Of a stretch of DNA of 64,000 nt, positions 10,720 through 19,865 are shown piece after piece. The stretch is from assembly GCF_949987535.1 (NCBI RefSeq), contig NC_080073.1, forward strand, positions 29,508,116-29,572,115, given 5' to 3'. The notes below the pieces were generated by a model, which made no database searches, had not been told where the DNA came from, and saw only the letters and a program-made list of their open reading frames with translations. The position numbers and the translations under genes were made by a program. Position 1 is the first letter of the stretch. Each line of letters opens with the position of its first letter. This DNA is from Balaenoptera acutorostrata (taxonomy: Eukaryota; Chordata; Mammalia; Artiodactyla; Balaenopteridae).

Positions 10720-11289
10720 TCAAATTCTAAAAAATCAACACTATAGAGGTTCTATTCTCTAACTATAGTGCTTTAAAATCACTCTTTATTAACAGAAAGA
10801 TAGCAAATGCATTCCATATGTTGGAAATGAAAAGACATACTATGAAATAACCCTCAGGTTAAATAGGAAATGATAACTAGAATAGCAAAATTTTAAAGCT
10901 GAGTGATAATAAAAGCACAGTAGTTCAAAATTTGAGAGAGATAGCTAATGGAGTACTTTGATGGCAATATATAGCTTTTGTTACTCAAGAGAGAACTAGA
11001 AAGTCTGCAACTCCACAAGCTCAATGTTTGACTCAAGTAATTAGAAAAACTGCAACATGGTAAATCTTAAGAAATAAGGAAGGAAAAAAAAAGGGGGACA
11101 CAAATATAAACACAGAAAATAAGGAGCAAAATAGAGAAAACTAATAAAAACAAAGAACCAAAAAATGGTCCTTTGAAAAATTTCATAGGCTAGATATAAT
11201 AATCTGTTAAAAATATATAAATTTTTACCAATACAGATGAACACTTAGGATATATGGCTAAAAAATTAATGCAAGAAAACACTTAACAA

Positions 11290-11345
11290 CCATTAAATAA
11301 ATTGTAAACCATTAAATAAATTGTAAACCATTAAATAAATTGTAA
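11290..11345. repeat. 19-bp tandem repeat, three copies
   Basis: The unit ccattaaataaattgtaaa occurs three times head to tail (11290, 11309, 11328), the last one base short. The copies are identical, so the expansion is far younger than the L1M around it. Confidence 0.95.
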
Positions 11346-12482
11346 TGATAATCAAAAGTACACATCCCTGAAATATAAAAAGAGGCCCAGACAGTTTGAC
11401 AAGCAAGTTCTATTTAATTCTCAAGGAACAGAAAATCCTGTTCATAAAACTTCTTATAGAACAAAGAAAAAAGCCAAGCCATTAAGTTTAATTTTGAAAA
11501 CAAAAAACAGGTAAAAAGTATTGGCCAACTTGACTTATGACATTGAAAAACACAAAGAATTCAAATCTAGCAACGTATTAAAAAATAGTACATTGTGACT
11601 AAGTTGAATTAATCATAAAAGTGAAAGGAAGTTTCAGTGTTTAAAAAATTCTTTCACTGTAATTTACCACATTAATGGCAAAGAATGAGAGATTGAGTGA
11701 TCAGTGATAAAGAAAAAGCATTTAATTAAGTTTTTTCTTTTCCATATGGAATCAACTCTTAGCAAGCTTGAAATAGGGAATTTTTTTAGCTTTTTAAAGG
11801 CTTTCGCCTAAAAACCTATTGCAGATGTCATTTTTAATGGAAAAAACAAAACTTGAAACTCATTCCTGTTAAGATTGGGAACAAGACAAGAATGCCTGTG
11901 TTGCTTCTACTTACCAACGTTATTACCAGATACCTGACCAATGCAGTAAGGCAAACAAATATAAGTAGAATAAGTGAAATGAAATATATAATTACTATTT
12001 CTAAGTAAAATCATTTATATAGAAAACCAAAGAGAATCAGCTGAAACTATTAACAGCAATAAAAGAGTTCAGCTAGGTTGGCAGCTTATAAGAGCAACAT
12101 AAAAAAATCAATAGCTTTTGTCTGTATTGGGAGTAACCAATTATAAACTATGATGATGATAGGATACCATTTACAATACTGACATAAACTAAAAGCTATC
12201 TAGGAATAAATCTAAGAAAGAATTCATAAAACATATAAGGGAAATTTAAAACCCTATTACAAGAGTTTTATTATAGTATTATAGAGCATAAATGTAGCAT
12301 TTATAAATGGATTGGTTGAATATTGTGAAGATGTCATATTTTGCCCATTAAAATTTAAATTCAGTGCAATTCTAATCAATGCCTGAGCAAGAGTCTTTTT
12401 GAAGGGGTGTAGTTGAATCTAAAATTTATTTGCGAGAATAAATAAAGAAGGACCTTCTCTTTACAAAGCGTGAACATTATAC

Positions 12483-12681
12483 AGCAGGAGTTGGCAAACT
12501 ACAGTCCACAAGCCAAATCCAGGCTGCTGCCTGTTCTTACAAATAAAGTTTTATTGGGACACAGCCACATCCATTCCTTTATTTATTGTCTATGGTTGCT
12601 TTCTTGCTTCCATGATAAGGTTGAGTGGTTACAACAGACTGAATTCTGGCCCTTTAGAGAAAAAAAATTGTCTCCCCTTGT
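12483..12681 (-). mobile_element. hAT-like DNA transposon, internally deleted
   Basis: Begins 'cagcaggagttggcaaacta' and continues 'ccacaagccaaatccaggct', 'aataaagttttattgggaca', 'gttgagtggttacaacagac'. The same family, complete, is at 55083-55294 (opposite strand) and 56941-57158 (same strand). About 30 bases are missing between 'acagactg' and 'aattctggccctt' relative to those copies. It is inserted in the L1M. The family name is uncertain. Confidence 0.75.
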
Positions 12682-13790
12682 TCTCAAGCATCTAGCACAG
12701 AAACAGAATATAATAAAAAGTCCAGACTCACCCCTGTGTACATATGGGAACTCAGTGTTATCATTCCCAGCAATTGGTGCTAGGAAATTAGGCTCACAAA
12801 AGAAGAAAAATGAAACCATTTCTGTACTTCATACCATAAACAAAACTCTAAGTAGATTAAATACCTAACTGTTAAGAGTGAAAATATTTATAAAGCTGAT
12901 AGATGAAAATTTAAGAATACATTTTTGTAACCTTACGGTAGAGAAGTGTTTGTTTCACAATATTCACAGAGAACAAACCATACAAAAAAAATTGAATACA
13001 TCAAGATGAATGCTTTTTGTCCAATGGAGTCTATGATAGAAAAACTAACAGATGGTGAAAATACAACTGTCATGTTTAATAGACCAAGATCAATATTTAA
13101 ATATATAAGGGACTCCAGAAAAATCCAAAAATAGGAGGGAAGAAACCAATACAAAAGAGGGTAAAGTACGAATTGGTGATTCATACAAGGAGAAATGTGC
13201 ACATACACATATCACATTGGAGACAAGCTAATTAAAAATAAAAGATGCCTTTTGCCTATCATATCAATAAAACCTTGGAAATCAGATACTGCCAAGTGTT
13301 GGCAAGGATGTGGGAAAATAGAAATCTGCATATATTGCTTCAAGGATTGCAAAATGGTGCATATTTTTTAAAATCTAAGTATGTATCAATACCTAAGCTA
13401 AAACCCAATAATGGGACTCTAGATACCCAGGGAAATACATGTAAGTATGGTCATTAGTGTTATTTGTGGTGAAAGACTGGAGAAAGCTAGTTCTTCAGCA
13501 CTAAAAGAATGGACAAGAAAAATGACAGTGGAATGCAGTGAGAATAAGCAGTGAGAAAGAGTAAATTACATCTATTTATAACAACATGAATGAGTCTATA
13601 AAACAGTGTTGAGAGAAAAAGGCAGAAAGAGTTTTAAAGCACGATACAACTTCTGTACAAATTTAAAAAGTATGTACAAGAGCCCTATATATGTTTGATG
13701 TATAAAATATTTATAAAACTGCTGTGAAACTTATAAATACAACATTAATTTTATTAAAAAAAAATGAAGCCCTGGCGTGGGAGAGGAAGG

Positions 13791-14755
13791 AATGAATTTG
13801 GGCATAGAGGAAGAAATGAAAATGATGATAAGAAGAAAAATGAAAACTAGAAGAGAGTCTTTCATGGACTCATAATAGTAGCTCATCAGCTAGAGCCTAT
13901 GCTTAAGTCAACTCTACAATTATCCGTTAGAGCAAACAAACTCCAGGGACATATGATCCTTCCAGCACTGTTAGATCCAGGTGCTCAAACAATGTTGTCA
14001 GGTATGGGTCTCTGTTTGTATCTTGGCTTTCCTGGCCTCCATGTTGGCTCTAATATCAGGCAGACTCTTATTGGTGTATCCTCTAGCTCTTCCAGGTTCA
14101 TGTCCTACCAGTTTGGCATCTTAGAAGAGAGAAAGCCTTTTCCCCATAGTATCAGCAGTAATCCTTTCATGGATATCCTTCCTTTGAATGGCTCATTTTT
14201 TTGTCCTGTGTCCACTCCTGAATCACTCATGTGACAAAAGACTAATGATGCCTGGGTCACTTTCCCATCCCTAGAACCAGGCAGTAGGAGTAGCCCAACC
14301 TATGGAATATGGTGGGGTATTACCCAAAGAAAAATTAAGGTGGTATGAGCAAAACTACAGAAAATGGATGCTGGGCAGTCAAAAAAAAAAACCAAACACA
14401 CCAAAAAAACCACACAGATAGCTTTAGGACACTTGAATCAATTCTGTTTGTAGGCTGATTGAAATGAATTGCATGTTTATTCTAGAAAAACTGGGGGGAA
14501 TAAATAAAGGTTAACTTCAGATATCTAAAGCACTTTCACTTGCCTGATACTTGTTTCATATGACCCCCAAGGCATAAATCCATCACAAAAAGATGGACTT
14601 AGTATGAAGGGCAACCACATAATTGCTGGAGCTGATGGTCTTGGAAGGAATGGATAGTGAACATCCTGTCACTGAGTATATTCAAGCATGGGCTAACAAG
14701 CTACCAGGCAAAGATTCTGCAGGAAAGGATTGGGAGAATAGGTGGGTTTGATCAG
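13791..14755. other. Intronic sequence, possibly old repeat
   Basis: 14000-14330 has the look of an old MER/LTR-type repeat ('cctagaaccaggcagtagga', 'tatggaatatggtggggta'), but I cannot assign a family. An A/C-rich patch lies near 14380-14415. No exon recognised. Confidence 0.35.
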
Positions 14756-14930
14756 TGGTTCTGAATCATCCAGGCAGATTAAAGCATAGATTTCTGGGCC
14801 CTTCTCCCAGAGTTTCTGCTTTGGTAGGTTTGGAGTAGGACTCAAGAATTTGCCTTCCTGATTTCCCCAGGTGATGTTGATGCTACTGCTCCAGGGAACA
14901 CACCTTGAAAACCACTGGCTTAGATGATTT
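14756..14930 (+). mobile_element. MER5A hAT element, sense
   Basis: Near-complete MER5A: 'cagtggttctgaatcatcca', 'agatttctgggcccttctcc', 'cagagtttctgctttggtag', 'aggtgatgttgatgctactg', 'cttgaaaaccactg'. The terminal inverted repeats 'cagtggttct' and 'aaaaccactg' are visible. Confidence 0.9.
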
Positions 14931-16080
14931 TCAACGTCCTTACTGACCTTTCATTTTTGTGAGGTGGTTGTAATTGTTCTAGAAACCAGTATTTGTGTCA
15001 CTGAGGCAAAACTTCCATACTATTCCTTTGCCCCTGAAATGTGTTAAATTCCGGCTATTTGAGTGCTTCTAAAGTAGATGCATTTTGTGTAGCCCTCTGT
15101 ATCTTTTGGGTCATTGAGAATATTAGAATCCTTAAACAATTGCACATTTATTGGTATGCTTTATAAAATGGTCCTCCATTTTCTGATGTCATCCTTTTTG
15201 TAGTCGTATTTCTATTTTCCCGTGAGGGGTTCAATTTTCATCAGTTTTGTAGTAGGGTGGTTCCTGAATTAGAAAAATGAAGTGATTTCCCAAGGAAGGT
15301 GCGTTTTAGTCATTCAGAAAGTAACTTTGTCGTGTATAGGCATCCACTGATGGAAAATCATTCCTTGGTGCCCTAGATGCCAAGTGTCAAATCTTGCTTT
15401 CCCTTGTCTTCTCCCCACTACCCCAACCCATGGCTTTCTCCAGAAAAGAGGATATGCAACACTTCACATACCTTGCTGCATAATACGTCTGCATCAACCG
15501 GGAATTGTTTTCGTCTTGAACTCTATTTTGTCCCTTCTTTGTCCTCAATTTTTTTCTCTTTAATTTTTGAAATTTTACTATAGTTATCTGGGAGTACCCA
15601 CATGCTTTTGTAATTGTACACAAGGTCAAACAGTGTTTATACTTTTTCTAAATTGCTTTTATATAAACGAAGATAAAACCATTTGAGAAAAGGGAGTCCC
15701 CACAGGTACCTCTTTAAGAATGAGAAGGTTTATATGCTTAACCATGCAAATTTTCAGCTTAGCGAAGATGATGCAACAGATGGTTAAAAATAGTACCTGA
15801 CAGATTGGACCTAGTGGATTTGGGTTAAGGTGGCTTCCCGAAGTGCAGAGGGGTTTAAGAAGACACACAGAAGCTTTTGCTTGAAAACTGTAAATCCAAC
15901 CAGCATAGAGAGAGTGGAATATTTTAGGAGGACTTACCCAGAATACATCTTAGTGGACATTAAATGGGGAACAGCTTCAATGATGTCTTCTTTACAACTA
16001 AGAATCTGTAGTAATGGACTTTGCTTTCTTTAAAGTGGTATATGATCTGAGTTTCTCAACTGAATTTTATAAATGTCCAT
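14931..16080. other. 3' end of intron 4 before the coding exon
   Basis: No named repeat recognised across about 1.1 kb leading to the acceptor. This is unusually repeat-free for the left part of the window and may contain conserved non-coding sequence, which cannot be tested without an alignment. Confidence 0.5.
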
Positions 16081-16104
16081 TTTCTACATAATCTTCTCTT
16101 CCAG
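16081..16104 (+). promoter_or_regulatory. FHIT: Splice acceptor of the FHIT coding exon
   Basis: A pyrimidine-rich tract 'atcttctcttcc' runs directly into AG at 16103-16104. It has the expected length and composition of a mammalian 3' splice site. The exon begins at 16105, which leaves an 18-base 5' untranslated stretch before the ATG. Confidence 0.9.
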
Positions 16105-16225
16105 AATTCAAGCCGTGAGGAAATGTCATTCAGATTCGGCCAACATCTCATCAAGCCCTCTGTGGTGTTTCTCAAAACAGAACTGTCCTTCGCCCTGGTG
16201 AACAGGAAACCTGTGGTACCTGGAC
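16105..16225 (+). CDS. FHIT: FHIT first coding exon (exon 5 in human), residues 1-34
   Basis: FHIT is a histidine-triad hydrolase that cleaves diadenosine triphosphate to AMP and ADP, and a tumour suppressor. The ATG is at 16123-16125 with G at -3. Translation gives [16 protein letters not shown] and continues through [19 protein letters not shown], which matches the FHIT N-terminus as I know it. This holds the first beta strands and Asn27, a nucleotide-contacting residue. The histidine triad and the rest of the protein lie in later exons, outside the window. Coding sequence ends at 16225 after one base of codon 35, which is His in human (a C here fits CAT/CAC). The following frame (RILYFF) departs from FHIT exactly where a GT lies, confirming the exon edge. 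Nothing suggests a processed copy: both splice sites are present and intronic DNA flanks it. Confidence 0.96.
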
Positions 16226-16231
16226 GTATCC
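16226..16231 (+). promoter_or_regulatory. FHIT: Splice donor of the FHIT coding exon (weak-looking)
   Basis: The exon edge is GGAC|GTATCC. It has the obligatory GT but agrees poorly with the consensus GTRAGT, and the exon's last base is C rather than G. It is placed here because the FHIT protein match stops at this point in the correct phase. Confidence 0.8.
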
Positions 16232-16366
16232 TTTATTTTTTTTTTAAAGAGAGAAAAATTAGAAAGCCTCCGATTCTAACAGACCAAATAAATACAGGAT
16301 TGACTTCGAGGATCTGTCCGAAAAGCTAAGCAAGGATCCTCCCCCCTCCCCCTTTGGAGAAACCAG

Positions 16367-16372
16367 GTAAGA
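16367..16372 (+). promoter_or_regulatory. Strong cryptic donor, CAG|GTAAGA
   Basis: A near-consensus donor (CAG at 16364-16366, GTAAGA at 16367-16372) lies 141 bp past the native donor. Use of it would extend the exon by 141 nt, and the frame would meet a TAA at 16327-16329, giving a 68-residue truncated product. No sequence evidence shows that it is used. Confidence 0.45.
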
Positions 16373-17933
16373 TGTTATTCACATTTATTCTGAATCCAGT
16401 TGGTGGCACCAGTAATATGCTTGATCACTGTTGCAGAACTTCTGAAAAGAGTTGCTTAGCAACCGTGGCTTTGGAGGTGATTTTTTGCTTGACCTTTTCA
16501 CTGTCCTAGCTGTGTAAATAAATAGGTGCTTCTAAAATGGATCCAATGAATATCCTGAGCACTTTGTTTTCAGTTATCAATTGTGAATTTTAATAGTAAG
16601 ATAGAGATTGGGTGGCCCTCTTGTGATGTGGAAGTAAGGTTATGTGGAGATTATATGAAGATTTGAGACTGACTTGGTTTGTTTACCTCTTGGAGATCAT
16701 TCAAGCTATGAATTTTAATTAAATTCAAACACATAAATATACTTACAAAATATTTTTTTCATGTTAGGGTCTGAGATGGCATTTTCTCTTGGAAAACATC
16801 CCAGCTTCTAGATCATTGTCCAGTGACATTGGTGGTAGAGTATTTTATTTCCATCTGACCATCAGTTTCAGTAGAAGCTTCATTCTTTGCAGTGGGAGAA
16901 GCAGGATTTGGTGAAATGCTCTGGAGAGTTATTTTTATGTTATTGAAATTATCCCTCCTGACTGTATGCATACGACATTTGTATCGACTACTCAGAATTT
17001 TTTTTTCTCTTTCCCCCCTAATTTAATTTACTATGCAGAGGGCAACAAAGTATAAAATTTCATATTCGAAGATAATGATCATGTCCACATTGAGGCATGA
17101 TTCTACTTTGAAATAGATTTCTCAGTTATTCTGAATCTACAAATGTGTCAAAATTTTTTCCAGTGTAAGTTATATTTTTTCCAATGGGATTTTTCAAAAT
17201 GCTTGAAAACTTTATGAATAATCTTCTTTCTTGGCCATGTAACTATTGTACACTGAAAAAATTACAACTAAAAAAACATGCACCAAAAGATAATTGTGAT
17301 TTCTGTGGTAGACTCCCAAATTCCTTGAATGGAAATTTTAACCTAAATTTTGTAAATCTACGAAACTAATGATGATAGCAATAAACTAGTAAATAATATA
17401 TATATTTTTCTTGATAATACTTAACTCTTCTTTTAAGTGTATAAAAATATTTAAAATTATAAGTATACAAGATTAGAAAATTACATTCTTCTGTTTATTG
17501 AAGTAAAAAAATCTAGAATGATTTAGAAAGGTCCTATAAAAAAACAATTTTTAAGTTGTATACCAATTTTATATTGAGTTTTTCTAAAAGACTTTGAAGT
17601 TCTTGAAATAACAGAAGAATTTTCTTTTCTCATTTGCTATTGTTGCAAGTTTGTGGTTGCCTTTTTCCTTTGAGGAATATATTTTTAAGCAAAATGTCTG
17701 AGAATTGCAGTGTCAAAAGAATATTGTTTAAATGCCATCTCTCGTTGGGTGCCATTTTTAATTGACTTCTGTCAGAGAACTGAGGGAACTTGGGATGAAA
17801 ACGTGAATTGAGATGAACAAATCTTAATGCCTTGGACTGAAAGAATATGAAGTTGCAGAGTTGCACTTTTAAAAAAATGGTTAATAATGGAATGAACGTT
17901 GCTTTGTGATTTTTTAACTTGTTTCTTGATAGT
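16373..17933. other. Start of intron 5, unassigned
   Basis: AT-rich intronic sequence with no recognised repeat until the SINE target-site duplication at 17934. Confidence 0.5.
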
Positions 17934-18138
17934 AAGAAACTTGATTTTTTAAATAATTAATTAATTAATTAATTAATTTTTGGCTGTGTTGGGTCTTCGT
18001 TTCTGTGCAAGGGCTTTCTCTAGTTGCGGCAAGCGGGGGCCACTCTTCATCGTGGTGCGCGAGCCTCTCACTATCGTAGCCTCTCTTGTTGTGGAGCACA
18101 GGCTCCAGACGCGCAGGCTCAGAAGAAACTTGATTTTT
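17934..18138 (-). mobile_element. 5'-truncated CHR SINE with 16-bp TSD
   Basis: Minus-strand CHR SINE at 17950-18122 that keeps the tail-side body ('ggctgtgttgggtcttcgtt', 'gcaagcgggggccactcttc', 'gtggagcacaggctccagac') but lacks the tRNA-related head with boxes A and B. A perfect 16-bp duplication, aagaaacttgattttt, flanks it at 17934-17949 and 18123-18138. The truncation is therefore original. The tail includes an (AATT)n run at 17955-17978. Confidence 0.95.
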
Positions 18139-18511
18139 CACGGTCTTTTTAACCAACTCTGAAAGTGTGATGCATAAGACATGGGTCATATATGTGTTTG
18201 AACTCAAGTAAAGTTGAGGTGTCTGCTTCAAGGAAAATGTTCATAGTGAGTAGTGAACAGTTAGTGAATGATGACTAGTTTTGTTTCAGACGGCACTGGG
18301 ATTGTCATTTTGGAAATGAGTCCTGGTCAGTCACCATCTCTTTGAGTAAATGCCAAGGACAAGGGGAACATTGTATTAAAATTAACAAACCTCAGTGTGT
18401 TTGGAAGGTAGCAAGAAGGACCCTGCCCTTTCTGGGGATGAGAACAGTGAGAACTGGAACATTTTTGTAATCAGTATACTCTGTAAAGCTGTTTTACATC
18501 TACAGTGTTTA

Positions 18512-19057
18512 AAGTGGTTTCAGGGCATGACCCAGCAATCCCACTCCTGGGCATATACCCAGAGAAAACCATAATTCAAAAAGACACATGCACCCGAATA
18601 TTCATTGCAGCACTACTTACAATAGCCAGGTCATGGAAGCAACCTAAATGCCCATCGACAGATGAATGGATAAAGAAGATGTGGTACCTATATACAATGG
18701 AATATTAGCCATAAAAAGGAATGAAACTGGGTCATTTGTAGAGACGTGGATGGACCTAGAGACTGTCCTACAGAGTGAAGTAAGTCAGAAAGAGAAAAAC
18801 AAATATCATACGTTAATGCGTATATGAGGAATCTAGAAAAACAGTACAGATGAACCAGTTTACAAGGCAGAAATGGAGACACAGATGTAGAGAACAAACG
18901 TATTGACACCAAGGGGGGAAGGCAGGGGGAGGGGTGGTGGGATGAACTGGGAGATTGGGTTTGACATATATACACTAATATGTATAAAATAGATAACAAA
19001 TAAGAACCTGCTGTATAAAAAATAAAATAAAATTTAAAAAATAAGTGATTTCAGGGC
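18512..19057 (+). mobile_element. 5'-truncated L1 with 15-bp TSD, sense
   Basis: L1 from 18527 to 19042 on the + strand: the last part of ORF2 ([19 protein letters not shown] is readable), a stop in place of a Tyr codon ('gaatattagccata'), then 3' UTR and an A-rich tail. The TSD is aagtggtttcagggc (18512-18526) against aagtgatttcagggc (19043-19057), with one mismatch. Confidence 0.94.
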
Positions 19058-19429
19058 CAGTGGATAATGGATTCAGGCAATCCTTTTTATATGATGATTC
19101 TGAAACTTTATATTTTACTTTACCTTGGTACTCTGTTAGGTGACACCTATGAGAAGAATCTTAATAAGTTACTCATTCGCTTGCAGAAAGCGATATTCTT
19201 TTGTCCCGAGATTTGGGAATTGAAGCTGTGGATGGCTCTGCCCACTAATATTTCACAAAATAAATGGGGAGATGGCTGCAGTGGGCTTTAATCCCCAAGT
19301 GCTCTACCCTACCTGCCCTAGGTAAGCCCCTTGCTGTGGGTCTTCTAGGTCATCTAGCTTCTTGTACCATCTCTACCCCTGGACTTCCCCAGCCCAGCCT
19401 ACACCTCACTCTAAACCACAGCTCTGATG

Positions 19430-19755
19430 CTACCACTCTCCTGTTCTTTTGCAAACAAACCACTGATGAATATAATGAATCTCCTTTTATTTGAGGATAA
19501 AGTCCAAATTCCTTAGCATCCTTTTAAAAGATTTTCATTTTCTTGACTCAACCTCCCCACTTTCCAACTATTTCCTTAAACAAGTGTTGTATTTCCCTTT
19601 ACCTGTTATTTTCCCCATCCTTTACCCTGCCTCTCTCTTCACCTTGAGATCTTTCCCGTCCTTTTCATTTCAGCTAAAGTGCCTCGATACCTGTCCTGTC
19701 CTCTTAGGAAAAACACTATTCCATCCTTTGTGCGACACTTGGTTCCTTATTGTCA
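19430..19755 (+). mobile_element. L2 LINE fragment, sense
   Basis: 'aggataaagtccaaattcct' followed by a pyrimidine-rich stretch and 'tccttattgtcat' has the L2 ORF-3' region layout. Diverged. Confidence 0.65.
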
Positions 19756-19865
19756 TGTTGATTCATTCAACAGTTTATTACTGAGCTACTCTGTTCTAGG
19801 CATCATGCCAAACACTGATCCCAGTCTGCATCAGACCAGAACTGTGTTCATTCCTGTCTGTCTCT
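19756..19865 (+). mobile_element. L2 LINE fragment, second piece
   Basis: 'ttcattcaacagtttattac' and 'ctactctgttctaggcatca' correspond to the more 5' L2 text 'tgagcacctactatgtgcc...'. It lies downstream of the more 3' piece, so it is a separate copy. Confidence 0.55.

Larger units (their letters stand above)
10720..13790 (+). mobile_element. Long ancient L1M/HAL1-class LINE, sense
   Basis: Diverged L1 in sense orientation over about 3 kb. Landmarks include 'gaggcccagacagtttgaca' (RT region), 'tgggaacaagacaagaatgc' (about 11876), 'gcaattctaatcaatgcctg', 'ttggcaaggatgtgggaaaa' and 'caacatgaatgagtctataa' near the 3' end. Frames are destroyed. A hAT element (12483-12681) and a small tandem repeat (11290-11345) interrupt it. 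Confidence 0.8.
1..16104 (+). other. FHIT: FHIT intron 4, 3' part (partial)
   Basis: This span is assigned to the intron before the first coding exon because an acceptor and the FHIT start codon follow at 16105. Only the 3' part of the intron is in the window. It contains no recognisable exon. It is filled with L1, L2, MIR, MER5A-like and MLT1 fragments, listed separately. The intron number follows human FHIT, where exon 5 holds the ATG; the count in this species is inferred. Confidence 0.85.

Noticed and set aside
11290..11345. Short tandem repeats considered as a CRISPR-like array
   Set aside because: Head-to-tail units without spacers, in eukaryotic DNA.
16226..16329. Continuation of the FHIT frame past the exon ([11 protein letters not shown])
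   Set aside because: The match to FHIT stops at residue 34 exactly at a GT and the following text is AT-rich intron, so it is read-through of intronic DNA.
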